From Lutraria lutraria (taxonomy: Eukaryota > Mollusca > Bivalvia > Venerida > Mactridae): a DNA stretch of 64,000 nucleotides. Below, in pieces: positions 1 through 15,700 of the stretch; the first letter of the stretch is position 1, and each line of letters begins with the position of its first letter. The translations under genes and the position numbers were made by a program. The stretch is from contig OZ026836.1 in the NCBI GenBank assembly GCA_964023205.1, forward strand, positions 2,115,501 to 2,179,500. The letters are read 5' to 3'. The notes beneath the pieces are model-generated. The model made no database searches, was not told the origin of the DNA, and saw only the letters and a list, made by a program, of their open reading frames with translations.

Positions 1-638
1 TATAATTAAGAATTGTAAATCACAGGTTTTGTTGTATACCCTCTGTATTATATTACACTGTGTCCAGCTCTGTCGATGCTCAAGGATGCCGCTGATCGCT
101 CAAATCAATCTTGGGGCCTTTGTAGTATGCCTTTAACAAGACTTTATATGAATGTATGACTTGTTTTATGTTGACTGTTCCCATGGTGTTACACATGTTG
201 GTGTCATCAGTATCTGAAATGTATAAAGATAATAAACATTGTAGTTATGTTGGTGTTCATGTTTGTTTTGGTGCAGGGCTCTACATTAAAGACTGTCTGA
301 TATGTTTAAACAACCAAGTATGAGGTCATGACAAGCTAAATCTACATTCTTGTTGTCCAAATAAGCAAGTGATAATATTCCAAAAGGTAGAATAGAATTG
401 CAAATTTGGAATAAAGGCACATTATTTTTTTACCATGAAACATCATTTTATACCATTTACCATTAATCTTAATCCAGAAAGCTTTTTGTTTAGTATTTCA
501 TCAGTTAGTTATATTGTTTGGTCAAGTTAATTTTTGGACGGGGCAAGTTGATATTTTAGTTTCTTGTCCTTAGAGCCATGTAGTGACATTTTAACTTACA
601 GTATAGTAAGACTCAGGATGTATTATTTTCTATTTCAG
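1..638. other. Sequence upstream of the ZGRF1 start exon
   Basis: AT-rich with no convincing coding sequence. It is probably intron between an unplaced non-coding first exon and the exon at 639. No CpG-rich promoter stretch is visible. Confidence 0.5.
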
Positions 639-731
639 ATGAAAGTGTTGAAGATGAATGTTTTCCATGTAATTGAAATCAGAGAAGATCTATACATGTA
701 GTGAATATCAGATATGGAAAAACACTATGTG
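639..731 (+). CDS. ZGRF1: ZGRF1 exon with 5' UTR and start codon (coding 714-731)
   Basis: The acceptor TATTTCAG ends at 638 and the donor GTGAGT starts at 732. ATG at 714 opens MEKHYV, which joins in frame to ILYTNQK in the next exon and aligns with the start of human ZGRF1 (…IVLYTHQK). A TGA at 702-704 is in frame just upstream, so this is the first usable ATG in its frame. At least one further non-coding 5' exon is expected because an acceptor precedes this one; I could not place it. Confidence 0.8.
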
Positions 732-3700
732 GTGAGTGAATGTGGAAACATGTTTGTGTTCTAGTTTTAAGGACTTGCATTGTACATACAGAAGGTCAAG
801 GTTATAAATAACCCTTAAAAAGTCGCTGTAACCCTAAAAAATTACCTGTAATTTCATTGTTCTTTTTTCATTTACTTATTTTTCAGTTATACTAGCTCTG
901 CATATCCCAGTGAAAATTATACATACATATCATTAAAAGGTATTAAATTTTCTTGTGATCATTAAAATGTAATTCTGATCTTTGGAATAAATATAATGCA
1001 TGTACAATACAGTTCAGATGATTTGTCTGCAAATTGCTAATAACTGCAGTTTTAGAATTGCGTTGAGTGACAGATCTGATAGAGATCACTTTAATGCTGT
1101 GATTTGATTTTTAGCCATCATGTTAAAAGTGGCAATGTCCATCACCACTGATGTGACATTTAATCGTGGTGGATTGCGTTGACTATCACTCCTAACTATG
1201 TCCTTTTTAGCTCACCAGAGCACGAATGTGCTCAAGGTGAGCTTTTGTGATCGCCCTGCGTCCGTCGTGCGTCGTTACGTGGCGTCCATGTTTACTTAAA
1301 ACAACATCTCCTCCTACACCGCTATGCCGATTGCAACCAAACTTTGCTGGAATGATCCTTGGGTGGTCCCCTTTCAAAGTTGTTCAAAAAATTAAATTTC
1401 ATTAAAAACTCTGGTTGCTATGGCAACAAATAGAAAAAACTTAAAAAATCTTCTTGTCCGAAACCACAGGGCCTAGAGCTGAGATATTTGGTATGTAGCA
1501 TTGTCTAATGGAACTCTACAAAGTTTGTTCAAATTATTCCCCTAGGGTCAAAATTGGCTCCGCCCCGGGGGTAACTTGATTTTACATAGACTTATATAGG
1601 AAATTTAAAAAATCTTCTTGTCAAAAACTACAATGCCTAGAGCTTTGATATTTGGTGTGTAGCATAGTCTAGTAGACCTCTACCAAGTTTGTTCAAATTA
1701 TAGCCCTAGGGTTAAAATTGGCCCGTCCCGGGGGTCACTTGATTTATATAGACTTATATAGGAAAATTTAAAAAATCTTCTTCTCCGAAACCACAAGGCC
1801 TAGAGCTGAGATATTTGGTATGTAGCATTATCTAGTGGACCTCTACCAAGTTTGTTCAAATTATTGCCCTAGGGTCAAAATTGGCCCTGCCCTGGGGTTT
1901 ATTCTATTTTATATAGGAAAATTTAAAAAATCTTCTTCTCCGAAACCACAAGGCCTAGAGCTAAGATATTTGGTATGTAGCATTGTCTAGTGGACCTCTA
2001 CCAAGTTTGTTCAAATTATTGCCCTAGGGTCAAAATTGGCCCCGCCCCTGGGGTCACTTGATTTATATAGACTTATATAGTAAAATTTAAAAAATCTTCT
2101 TCTCCGAAACCACAAGGCCTAGAGCTAAGATATTTGGTGTGTAGCATTATCTAGTGGACCTCTACCAAGTTTGTTCAAATTATTGCCCTAGGTTCAAAAT
2201 TGGCCCTGCCCTGGGGCTTATTCTATTTTATATAGGAAAATTTAAAAAATCTTCTTCTCCGAAACCACAAGGCCTAGAGCTAAGATATTTGGTATGTAGC
2301 ATTGTCTAGTGGACCTCTACCAAGTTTGTTCAAATTATTGCCCTAGGGTAAAAATTGGCCCCGCCCCGGGGGTCACTTGATTTATATAGACTTATATAGG
2401 AAAATTTAAAAAATCTTCTTCTCCGAAACCACAAGGCCTAGAGCTGAGATATTTGGTATGTAGCATTATCTAGTGGACCTCTACCAAGTTTGTTCAAATT
2501 ATTGCCCTAGGGTCAAAATTGGCCCTGCCCTGGGGTTTATTCTATTTTATATAGGAAAATTTAAAAAATCTTCTTCTCCGAAACCACAAGGCCTAGAGCT
2601 AAGATATTTGGTATGTAGCATTGTCTAGTGGACCTCTACCAAGTTTGTTCAAATTATTGCCCTAGGGTCAAAATTGGCCCCGTCCCGGGGGTCACTTGAT
2701 TTATATAGACTTATATAGGAAAAATTAAAAAATCTCCGAAACTGCAAGGCCTAGAGCTTAGATATTTTGTATGTGGCATTGTCTAGTGGACCTTTACTAA
2801 GTTTGTTCAAATTATGGCCCCGGGGTCAAAATTAACCCTGCCCTGGGGTTTATTCTATTTTATATAGGAAAATTTTTAAAAATCTTCTTCTCCGAAACCA
2901 CAAGGCCTAGAGCTAAGATATTTGGTATCTAGCTTTGTCTAATAGACCTTTTTTAAAAAACGGCCCAGATGGGTCACTTGATCTTACTTGGACTCGTATA
3001 GAAAACTTCAACAATGTTAATCTCCAAATGACCTTTTCTCCTGGTGAGCATTTATAGGGCCATCATGGCCCTCTTGTTTATCCTCTCTAACATCTTACAA
3101 CCTGATTCATGATGTGGGTGAAATTGTGTGTTAAAAACAGTCTTGTCCTGGGGGGGGGGTTATCAGGACGAGATAATACTCTGAATACTCTCATATCCTA
3201 TGAGGAAATAGGATCGTCTTCAACCTGGTACATATTTTTTTTCAGTAAATACCTGGAGATCTCATTTATAATATCATTACAAATATGCATGAATGTTTTT
3301 GACGGGTAGAATTGCAAAATAATGGCCTTTAAAATTGTACTTGTTTTGAAAAGAAATACTGGTGCATGTAAGTTTTTGATGGGAACTAACTTCAATACAT
3401 ATTCGATAAATTTGAATAAGTTGTAATTTTAATGATGAAATGTGATTTGTTATTTTGTAAAAAAAGTTGTAAAGTTTGATAAAATGTGTGTTTATTGTTT
3501 TCTTCGGTTTGATTTGTTACTATGTGATTATTGGCCTATCCTAGCATTGCATTTATCAGTCAATTCCAGAATTGCTCTTATCCGCCAATCCGAGCATTGC
3601 AGTTATCAGTCATCCCAGCATTGTAGGGTTATCAGCCAATCCCAGCATTACACAGTTATCAGCCAATCCCAGCATTGCACAGTTATCAGCCAATCCCAGC

Positions 3701-6700
3701 ATTGCACAGTTATCAGCCAATCCCAGCATTGCACAGTTATCAGCCAATCCCAGCATTGTAGGGTTATCACCCAATCCCAGCATTACACAGTTATCACCCA
3801 ATCCCAGCATTGCACAGTTATCACCCAATCCCAGCATTGTAGGGTTATCACCCAATCCCAGCATTGCACAGTTATCAGCCAATCCCAGCATTGTAGGGTT
3901 ATCACCCAATCCCAGCATTGTAGGGTTATCAACCAATCCCAGCATTACACAGTTATCACCCAATCCCAGCATTGTAGGGTTATCAACCAATCCCAGCATT
4001 GCACAGTTATCAGCCAATCCCAGCATTGTAGGGTTATCACCCAATCCCAGCATTACACAGTTATCACCCAATCCCAGCATTGCACAGTTATCACCCAATC
4101 CCAGCATTGTAGGGTTATCACCCAATCCCAGCATTGCACAGTTATCAGCCAATCCCAGCATTGTAGGGTTATCACCCAATCCCAGCATTGCACAGTAATC
4201 ACCCAATCCCAGCATTGCACAGTTATCACCCAATCCCAGCATTGCATGGTTATCAACCAATACCAGCATTGCACAGTTATCACTCAATCCCAGCATTGCA
4301 CAGTTGTCAGTCAACACAAGCATTTCAGTTATCAGTCAATCCCAGCATTGCATGGTTATCAACCAATCTCAGCATTTCACAGTTATCAGCAAATCCCAGC
4401 ATTGCAGTTATCAGCAAATCCAAACATTGCACAGTTATCAGTCAATACAGGCATTTCAGTTATCACCCAGTCCCAGCATTGCACAGTTATCAGTCAATAC
4501 AGGCATTTCAGTTATCACCCAGTCCCAGCACTGCACAGTTATCAGTCAATACAGGCATTTCAGTTATCACCCAGTCCCAGCATTGCACAGTTATCAGTCA
4601 ATACAAGCATTTCAGTTATCACCCAGTCCCAGCATTGCACAGTTATCAGTCAATACAGGCATTTCAGTTATCACCCAGTCCCAGCATTGCACAGTTATCA
4701 GTCAATACAAGCATTTCAGTTATCGCCCAGTCCCAGCACTGCACAGTTATCAGTCAATACAGGCATTTCAGTTATCACCCAGTCCCAGCATTGCACAGTT
4801 ATCAGTCAATACAGGCATTTCAGTTATCACCCAGTCCCAGCACTGCACAGTTATCAGTCAATACAAGCATTTCAGTTATCACCCAGTCCCAGCACTGCAC
4901 AGTTATCAGTCAATACAGGCATTTCAGTTATCACCCAGTCCCAGCACTGCACAGTTATCAGTCAATACAGGCATTTCAGTTATCACCCAGTCCCAGCACT
5001 GCACAGTTATCAGTCAATACAGGCATTTCAGTTATCACCCAGTCCCAGCATTGCACAGTTATCAGTCAATACAAGCATTTCAGTTATCACCCAGTCCCAG
5101 CACTGCACAGTTATCAGTCAATACAAACATTTCAGTTATCACCCAGTCCCAGCATTGCACAGTTATCAGTCAATACAGGCATTTCAGTTATCACCCAGTC
5201 CCAGCACTGCACAGTTATCAGTCAATACAAGCATTTCAGTTATCACCCAGTCCCAGCACTGCACAGTTATCAGTCAATACAGGCATTTCAGTTATCACCC
5301 AGTCCCAGCACTGCACAGTTATCAGTCAATACAGGCATTTCAGTTATCACCCAGTCCCAGCACTGCACAGTTATCAGTCAATACAAGCATTTCAGTTATC
5401 ACCCAGTCCCAGCATTGCACAGTTATCAGTCAATACAAGCATTTCAGTTATCACCCAGTCCCAGCACTGCACAGTTATCAGTCAATACAGGCATTTCAGT
5501 TATCACCCAGTCCCAGCACTGCACAGTTATCAGTCAATACAGGCATTTCAGTTATCACCCAGTCCCAGCATTGCACAGTTATCAGTCAATACAAGCATTT
5601 CAGTAATCAGGCTATCCCAGCCATCGTGTGGAAGTATTACCACCTTCAGTGATATATCAAGTTTTATATGTATATCGTTCTTTTACTCATTATGCTACAC
5701 CTTAGTTGTTGGTCTCACTTGATTATAACATATTAAAACAAGCATCACCTTATCTAAAGGACCTGGCCATTGGTTAAAGTCATTTTTCTATATTTCCTGT
5801 GAATTTCCAGTCTTCTATGACCAGCCTTTACCACCTGAAAAGTCTACTTCCCAGGGGAAAGCTTATTTCCCTCATTATGAATAGAAAATTGTCATGCATG
5901 CAAATACACAAACTATGAGTATATTAGAGAAATTTGAACGAGAAAATTATATCCTTCAATAGTTTGCTGCATCTGTTTAGTAACATACATTAACATTATA
6001 CAAAACAATGGTTTGACCTTTAAATAAAACTAAGGGCAGACAATGTTAATAAAAGATAGATTTATTATCTGACTGAAGTAAATAAATAATTTTGTACTTT
6101 TAAGATCTGTTAGAATATAAAAGCAACATTTTGAAGAAAGTTTAAAGGTATTTAACTTACTTCATTAGCATTTGGAATTTTAATTATCTAAGAAGATTTA
6201 TTTGAAAGAGGGGAATTATAATCAGTGAAGGATGAATCAAACACACTTGATCAATTAAATCATGAATGACAGAAAATCACACAGTCATCCCTGTGTTTAC
6301 AAATTCTGAAATAAATCTTTGCTCTGTCAGATTACCTTCTTGAATAAAATCTTTTATTTAACACTTCATTGACTAGTAAAGCGTTTAATACTAGTAACAA
6401 AATAATTCTATGATTTATTTATATAAAGAAAATGCAACTCTAGAAATAAGAATAAGGTATGATAAAATATATTGGGTTATCTAAAAGTTTCAATATTAAT
6501 TTCGTTCAAGTTTGGCTGCATACCTTTAAGAAATTGTCATGAAAATTACTTTATTGCAGTTTTAGTTGTTTGTTAAAAATTAGTTCCACTGAAAATGCAA
6601 TAAAATGGAAGTAACAAAGTACTGTAAACAAGATGAACATGTTTTATATAACATTATTAAATTGATTCAATGTAAAATAGATTTACGACTTAGGTCCTGA

Positions 6701-9700
6701 AAAGATTTATTGCTGAACAAAAATAGAAACATCCTTCCTAAATAGGTGCACCTCAGGATTTTGTTATAATAAGAGATTTAACATGTTTATTATTGCATCA
6801 TACGTGAACAAAAACTAAATCATTTGTAAACACTTAAAGCTGAATTTCTAAAGAGTTAAATCCACATTTTTTAAACAGCAATGGAAGACAATTATTGAAC
6901 TACCAGGTGGAATTTTTAATGAGTTCTTCCAAGAGTTGAGTTTATATACTAAATTGATGGACTTCATTTACTGTGTTAATTGAAGATTATTTTACTTCAT
7001 GAGTTCATTTGCTTACAGTTGAATCTGTTTAAGCGGCCTACTCTGAATAAAAGCCATCCTGTGGATAAAAGCTAGTTTTAAAAAAAATCATTGACTATTT
7101 AGTATGAAATGATCTACTGTCTCTAAAGGCCACATTATGTCTTTTCCAAGTTTGGCCTTTGTTTAGGCTTAGATTAAAAGTAAATTTGTTTGCCCAAATT
7201 ACAGACCGACCCGAAAAAATCATGCCGACTCAAAAAATTTATTACAAAATCTCGGAGAACTATATTTTTATACTTGTAAAAATATACATGTATACACTCT
7301 TTCGATAAACATTTATAGTAGGTATCATTTGAAGAAAGGAAGGAAAACAATAATGAGTGTTAAGGCACTGAGTACATGTTTATGGTTGTTTAAAGCACTC
7401 AATAAATGGTTGTATGGTAGCAGAATACATTAAATTAATATAGAATGCATCTAGATAGAAGTCTAATTTCATGCTAGGTAAAGGTGAAATGTAGAAATAA
7501 AATAAGATATTTTTCCTACCTACCGACCCTCTTCTAAATTTCAGGGTCGGTAAAGGGCAAACAAATATTTTTGGAATTTAGGCCTCACAGGTTTGTCTGT
7601 TTTTGCTGGTTTGAAAAGAAAATGAATGTCTGGTATCACTCCAGCAATATGGCAGAATGATGATATTTGTGATATTATCAATGCTCTTACTTACATGTAC
7701 ATAATATATATCATCTATGTATTCTTCCTATGACTCACCAGTGTAATGTTGCAAAGATATTATGTCATCAATGTTGGTATATACCTTGATATGTTTATTA
7801 TCATATAAATAATGAACATCTTTAGTTAATGATGTGCAGATGATATAAAATAAATGTTACATTTATTTTTTGTTTAACATCATTAAATTTCAATAGCTGA
7901 TAAAAATCAACATTTTATTGTTTTCAGAAAACACCTTATACTCATTAAAAAATGTTGGGTTTCCATTAACATGACTGGCCCCTGCTTTCACTATATTTCG
8001 GTCTTAGTAAAAATAAATTATTTCCAATAATTTCATATTCTGCCTCATAAGATAGACAGGTAGCATAAGTATAGCAGGCTGTTCTTTTTAAGCATTTTGC
8101 AAACAATTAAACAAACTTCTTCTTTTTTTGTATACTATAATACTCAACATGACATGATTGATCCTTCAAGGTGGAGAATCTTTGTCTGTGATCAATGAGG
8201 GTACAATGTATTCGTATGAATTTTAAAGAGCGACACGTTTGAAAAACACTGGTTCAGCTCTCTATAAGTGCTCTGTCAAAAGACCAATTTGATAAAAAAG
8301 TGTTATGTCTCTTCAATGCACCTTATAAAATATAAATAGCATTGCTTCATTACAAGTAATAGCTCTAAATTCAACCTAGGTTTCATTCACTAACAAATGT
8401 CCTGAGAAAATGTTCAGAGATGAAAATGTAGTTATTGGCAATTCGTGTCTGATTGAATATGATTATATTTGTAATGTTGTAGATACTGTACACAAATCAG
8501 AAGTTGAAGAAAGCCAAAACTTGGCATGATGGAATTATGAAGCATCCAGGATCTGGCACTAAGGTATTTCATTATCAGGGATTTTCAAAACTGTTGTAGC
8601 CTGTAAAGGTCCGCTTCCCCTCTAAAAGTTTCTTTGAAATCATGCAATTTCCCCAAATTTCCAATTATCTCCTTGATATTTCATTCCCAAATTTGGTTTC
8701 AGGCGAGAATTGTTTCCACAAAAGAGGCTTCAACCTGCTATTTCATCCCCATAATTATTATTGAGGGCTAGGGCACCTCCCCCTGAAACCCCCGCTTATC
8801 ATGCTTTGAGAAACAAATGGAGTAACTTATAAAATTACATTGTTTAACTCTATTATTATGATGCTATTTTTCCTCAAGCATATTGACAGGTAACTGGGGT
8901 TATTTCTAAATGAGCTGATCTCAATACTTGATTTTTTCTAAATTTTATTGTGAAAATTACAATAGGTACATGATTCGATCAGTAGTTATAATTTTCTTAA
9001 TTTTCAGTTCAGTAACTGATAGTCCTATTTAACACATTTTACTGGGCTACTGGTCATGATAGTGGATGTTAAACATAGTTTATGTAATTTATAACATTAT
9101 TTTCGCAAGTTTTTATATTCTTTAATGCAGAAGTATCATTATCCACGTACAGATCGAGAGATTGAAGTTTAAACTATTGTATGGTATCTCATTTTTTTTA
9201 TCATAAAACACTTTATTATCATCTTCAGCTTAATTATAACCTTTTATAGTGTTTGTGAAAGTTCAACTTGTCTGTAATCTAACTCTTTGATTATGTTAAT
9301 TCATGTATGATTCTAAATATATCTTAGATATACTTAGGCTCAAGTTTTATCTTGTTTACATTAAATTAATGTGTCAGTTATGTAAATTAAGCCTTTCGGG
9401 TATTTTTTACAACTTTCCTCATACATTTTTTCAGAAGTAATAATACTGAATTTCATTGGTATTTAAGCAATTATTATATCTTTCATTTCCCGAACGTGGG
9501 TGGCGTCACTGTCTTTGTATATAATATTTTTGTCACAATATCGTTTGATTGAACCCTGTATATTATTAGTTGTTATTAACCGGGTTTAATGACACACCAG
9601 GTGACTTACAAGCTTTAACAGTAGATGAGGACCTCATGCCTAGGTTAGATCCACCAACCTAGGCAGCTTCCTCTCATGTGAAATTTGGTCCTGATTGGGA

Positions 9701-12700
9701 CTCAAACTCACAACGTTGAGAGGTTAGTGATAACTAGTCATAGACCATTAACCATTTGGCAGAGGAGGCTTCTTCTGTTTGTTTAAAATCTGTAAAATCT
9801 TTACAATACTTGGATCAGGGATGTGATTCTTTCTCCTTTACAGACTGATTTCCTCCTTTTTGTCTTAATATCTTTGAAACAAAAGGGTCCAGACGTTTTT
9901 GCAAGCTTGAGTGGGTGGGGGTAGCGTATTTCAGCCTTTTTGCTCTTGGAGCAATCACAGGCTTATTTGATATGGTATGTGAGTGGTTTATAGCAAAGGT
10001 AGCTGTCATCAAGATTGTTTCAATGTTAAATTTTTTTTAAGAAAACAAATTTTTGTAAACTGTTTATAAACAAGTTCTGTGGTTTACCATATTGTACCAG
10101 CTAACTTACCAGTTCATTGTCATACATTAATCTTGTATTAAGGTACACACTTATTATGTGACTTGTAAGGAGTGGTGTTAAAGCTAGCGTTTGAATGATA
10201 GTTAATGTGTTAATGAGCATGCATTATGTACATCAATTTACTACAACCCATAAAAAGTTTGGTAAACATTATCAATCATTGTTAATTATAGATGTGTTTG
10301 TTTAATTACTAAATAATGGGCAAGATGTGTAAAATTATGAGGGTGACTTTTAACTGAAAAAAAAATTGGTAAAATATATTGTAAGAAGTTGCTTGAACTC
10401 AGGAAAGTATCTGTAGATAAGATAAAGAGTTGTTTTGTTTGCTTACACTTTGTTTTGTGTCGGATTTGGTGTTAGATAATTGATCTCAATAAATATGTGC
10501 CAAAGAGTAACTGTTGCAGTGTTTTTAATGACCGATTTGGGGCCGAAATTTGCCCCCTTTTCTTACTTGATAATTACAAAAAGATGTATATATTTTCCCC
10601 TAACTTCATAAAATTTTTCTTCAGCAGAATTTTATTTTTCTTGAAAATATTTTTGATAAATAAGATTATTAAATTAACATTTAGTATATCTATTTGTCTG
10701 TAACCATCAATGTTGTAACTTAATTAATTGTCGGGAGGATATATTGTCATGGTTTTGTTCCCCTTTTCCACATAAAGATGCAATTTTTCCCCATTCTAAG
10801 GGCCCCGCCACCTTTCCCCTAAAGGTGAAAAAACACTGCAGTTGCTTGGTGGCCTCTGGTCACTGATGACCATCACTTGAGGACTGACTGTATGTAAACT
10901 TATAATAGATGAAAAATGGTTCCATTGATATACTTTTCATGGAAGATGCAGAATATAACTGCAGGTCGTTGGTCACTTAATAAAGCAACTTAAAGAATAA
11001 TAGTAAGTCTGTCATTCTATATTTGATTTTGCATGATTAATTGATGACATAACTTTGTACTGTTGTATAAAATATTCATGGTGTGAGTTTGAATAAAACA
11101 TGCAAATTATCACATGCCATTTGATCTATAGTGGTTACAAGTTTCAGAATCTTTTACATTAAACTGTCCTGAAAGTAACTTGTTTTGCTTTTTGGCTTTA
11201 TTCACGTTAACCTAATTTCGTGTCATGAAACTAATAGTAATTGATGGGAAATTTATTGTTGTTTCCCAGGAATGAGAAAAATGGCAATTATTTTAGGTAA
11301 TTACTCATCATTGTTAGTTCATAGATTGATCTTTTTATGTTTATGCTGCAATGCTCATCTTACTGTAGTCAATAGTACAATTGGAGGACCTGTAATGATC
11401 TCTATATGTATATGTCCAAATATAGACATGAAATATAATGATGTAATTATTTATTAACTTCCTCTGGCTTCATCAGTCTAGACTAGAACATGTGGTCTTA
11501 TCATTTACTGCATTATATTGATATGATCTTTTTGCATGTCCGAGTCATCTAGTAGTCATATAGTCAAATCAGTTAAAAAAATGGTTTCCTGAACTTGTGC
11601 ATAGATATATAAGAGTCTGAGGACAGATGTGTGAAAAGACTAGTAATAAGGATCCATAGACATTTCTTTGTTTACTGATAACAATTCACTATTTTAGAAG
11701 AACAAACCATGTGTGTTGAATCTGTTGATAAATAATTTTCAAATTGTGGTACTTCAGGGCCTTTATCCAAAAATTTGGGAAGGGGCCTTAGCCTTTCATT
11801 TTGGGAAATTCAAGCACAATTTTCTGACAAACTGGGAGAAGGTTCGACAACCGAGTTAGAATATATGTTCTTTAGAGTTTAGTTAAGAAAATCTTTTTAT
11901 CAATTGTAAATATTTTATAAGGAATAATTATGTAACATTTCAATGAATAATGGTAAATAATGTAAGTTTTATTTACAGAACCTGTGGAAATAGATTTAGG
12001 GTGTTTTATATTTCATCAAATTTGGATTTTCTGCATCTTATTTTGGGGAATTTCTTTCACCAAATTGGGAAAAAAAGAGCCTTTCTGCAGTTGGGAAGTC
12101 ACTGAATTTATCATAGAAGTAAAAAAAGCCTGTACATGGGATTAATTTTCTGATTATTTAATGAAAAACCATGACTTTATATTTTTGTTGCAACACTAGA
12201 GTTTTTATAATGTGCACCAATATAATTGATTGTACAGAAATGATAAGTTATAGTCTTGTATGCTTACACTAGTTATTTTGTGACTTATGTCAATTTTCTA
12301 TTTTTATTTATTTTGTTTTGAGTTATATTTTCCTTTCTATAAGAAATTTTAACCAGAAGGAGTCCACAATGTTGACGCACTTAACTTTGTATCAGGACAT
12401 ATCAAAAATGGTTTTTGTTTTCTATTGTTTTAGAAAAGTAGCTTAAATTTACAATGTCATTATTTCTTTGAGTATTCAATCTTTAAATTGCGTGATGATT
12501 CGAATGACAAAATTTACTGAGGGCAATTAAAATTTTTCTTTGGAACATAATAATACAGTTTGATGTTAAAATAAATTTGATTTACAACATGAATTAAGCA
12601 TAGTAAGCCTAGTTGTGCATGCTTAAAGCATTTTTCGTTTGAATGAATTTTCACTGAGTTATAGCCCTTTGTTTTTTTCTACAGTATAGTCTTCACGAAA

Positions 12701-15700
12701 AACTTTTTTAAGCACTGGACATTCGGGCCAGTGAAAATGCAAAATTTACTGGACCAAATTAACTTTCAGTGGACCAAGATGAGAATACACACAATTTTAT
12801 ATAATTTGGCTATATCATATTTTTTAGAGTGATTCAAATATATCATTTTCTGTCCTGAAAAATGGTAAAATTATCACAGAAAAACTTACTGGACCGTCGG
12901 ACCACTGACCTTTTCAAATTTACCGAACGATGGCTAATTTGGAGGACTCAGTCCAAGGACTGGTGCTAAATTCGAAGACTGAGTATATACAATAGGCAAA
13001 TTTTGTTCGCACAATTTCTCAGCAACTACTCAAAGATTTCAATGAAACTTCACAGAAGTAATAAGTAGTTAGCCTATTTAGACATGCTTAAATCTTTTTC
13101 CATTTGGATAAATTTTCACTGAGTTATGGCCCTTTTTTCTACAGTATATATACAATAGGCAAATTTTGTTCTGACTATTTCTCATTGACTACTGACAGGA
13201 ATTCAATAAAACTTCACAAAAGTGATAAGTAGTTAGCCTAGTTGTGCATGCATTAAAATGTCTTGGTTGGTTAAATTTTCACTGAGTTATGGCCCTTTGT
13301 TGTTTTTTATACAGTGTATATACAATATCTCAGTAACTACTCAAAGGAATTCAATGAAACTTCACAGAAGTTATAAAAAGTAAGCCAAGTTGTGCATGCA
13401 ATAACCAGGTTTTGTTTGGATTAATTTTCACTGAGTTATGTCCCTTTGTTTTATACAATTAGGTTAATTTTGTCCGTACCATTTCTCAGCAACTACATGC
13501 AGGAATTCAGTGAAACTTCTTAGAGGTGATAAGTAGATTGCCAAGTTGTGCATGTCCACAATAGGTTTTGTCCAAGTAAATTTTAATGAGTTATGGCCCT
13601 TTGTTATTTTTAGCTCACATGTCACAAAGTGACAAAGTGAGCTATTAGGATCACTCTCCGTCCGGCGTCCGGCGTCGTGCGTCGTCAAACTTTTTGTTGT
13701 GAACACACTAGGGGCCACATTTTTGGCTCAATTTTAGCAAAACTGGGTCAGAACGTTAATCTCAACAAAATCTCGGACGAGTTCGATATTGGGCCATTTG
13801 GGGTCAAAAACTAGGTCACCAGGGCCAAATAAGGGAAAACCTTGTGAACACTTTAGAAATCACTGTTTTGAATTAATCTTCATGAAACTTTGTCAGAATG
13901 TTTATTTTAATAATATGTAGGTCAAGTTTGAAAATGGGTAATTTCTGTAGTAAAATTAGGTCACTAGGGCAAATTGCTGGAAAACCTTGTGAACACTCTA
14001 GAAGTCACTGTTTTGATTGGATGATCATGAAACCTTGTCAGAATGTTTGTCTTCATAATATCTTGGACGAGTTCGAACATGGGTCATCTTGGGTCAAAAA
14101 CTAGGTCGCTAGGTCAAATCTTATGAAAAACCATGTTAACACTGTAGATTTCACAGTTATTATTGGATCTTCACCAAACTTTGTCAAATCGTTTGTTTTA
14201 ATGATATAACGGTCAAGTATAAATATGGGTCATCTGGGGTCAATAACTAGGTCACCAGGTCAAATCTTAGGAAAACTTTGTTAACACTGTAGATGTCACA
14301 GTTTTAATTGGATCTTCACCAAACCTTGTCAAAATGTTTGCCTCAATGATATGTGGGTCAAGGATGAACATGGGTCAGCCGGGTTCAAAAACTGGGTCAC
14401 AAGGTCAAATCTTAGATATTGATCTTGTAAAAGCTCTAAATGTCATAGTTTTGATTGGATCTTGGTCAGATTGTTTGTCTTAATGATATTAAGGACAAGT
14501 TCAAATATGGGTCACCTAGGGTCAAAAACCAGGTCACAAGGTCAAATCTTAGGAAAACCTTATTAACACTGTAGATGTCAAATTTTGATCGTATCTTCAC
14601 CAAACCTAGTCAGACTGTTTGTCTTAATGACATGTAAGACAAATTCGAACATAGGTGGTCTGGGGTCAAAAACTAGGTCACGGGTTCATAACAATGTTTT
14701 AATGAGTAAACAGTGATTGTCATGTGAGCGATATAGGGCCATCTTGGCCCTCTTGTTTATATAATGAATATTTAGAAACTGGTCAGGATATTTCTAAGCA
14801 ACAATTTGCAGGTATTAAAGAAGTGAAAATGCATTATATTTCCCTCTGTAAAATGTAACAATAACTGTGTCAAGGCCGCATCTAGGGGTATTCATCACCT
14901 TTAGTGATAGTTCTAGTTGGTATTGTTGGTGTATATTCTTTGTCTAATTATATTAAACAACAAGATCTGTCTTGTCTTTGCCCAATATTTGATAATAACC
15001 AGGACTATTTAGTATTAATATAATTTGCGAGCTCATATTATGTGATATTGACATTAGCAATATTATCTTTTTTTAGAATAAAATAATTCAAGCACTGAAT
15101 TATCATTAATCTTCATAATTATAAGCCAGTATTTAATCACACTTTATTTTCTTATTTTGGCTTATTTCTGAGCTAGATATCTAATTTGTCAAGGTTGGTT
15201 GAGATGTAAACACATTTAGTTTGTCTGTAAAATGTGTATGCATTGTTTCAATGTTGTTCCCCCGCATTTCTGCCTCAGACATATTAAGAGGCATCATACA
15301 ATGGAAATAGACCAGAACATATTTAAGACAGGGAGTATGAAGTTTTTAATAACTATGGTCATACTTGATGATAGATAGAATTGTCTATACTAAAATTTCT
15401 TGGACACTTTTTGTTATAAGATAAAAGTTGATGAGTGAAAGTGAGGAACAGACTTATAGGAGTGTTTCTTTATCTCAGCTCCTTGCAGTACTGTCTTCTT
15501 TTGGATGTAATAAGGAATTTGATGTATGCTTAATTGCTCTTGGTAAAACCCTATAATTTGTCTATTTGAGTTCAAAAGTAGGAGAAAGATAAAAATGGAA
15601 GAACATTGTGTTGAAAAGAATAAAATATCTCTGTTTGAAGAGTACAAGCACTTTACTGGGATTGTCAGGATAGCGTTTTTCATTTAAAATTTTATGCTGC

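Noticed and set aside
3442..5652. ORF of 736 codons with QSQHC…-type repeats, and overlapping ORFs on both strands
   Set aside because: It is the 27/52-bp minisatellite translated. Several frames and both strands are equally open, and it lies inside a ZGRF1 intron.
8590..8830. Possible MITE with 'tccccctgaaacccccgctt' and related words
   Set aside because: No matching second end or target duplication could be found; left unannotated.
11758..12110. Possible inverted-repeat element (GGGCCTTTATCC … AGAGCCTTTCTGC)
   Set aside because: Ends pair too poorly to define; may be a decayed element.
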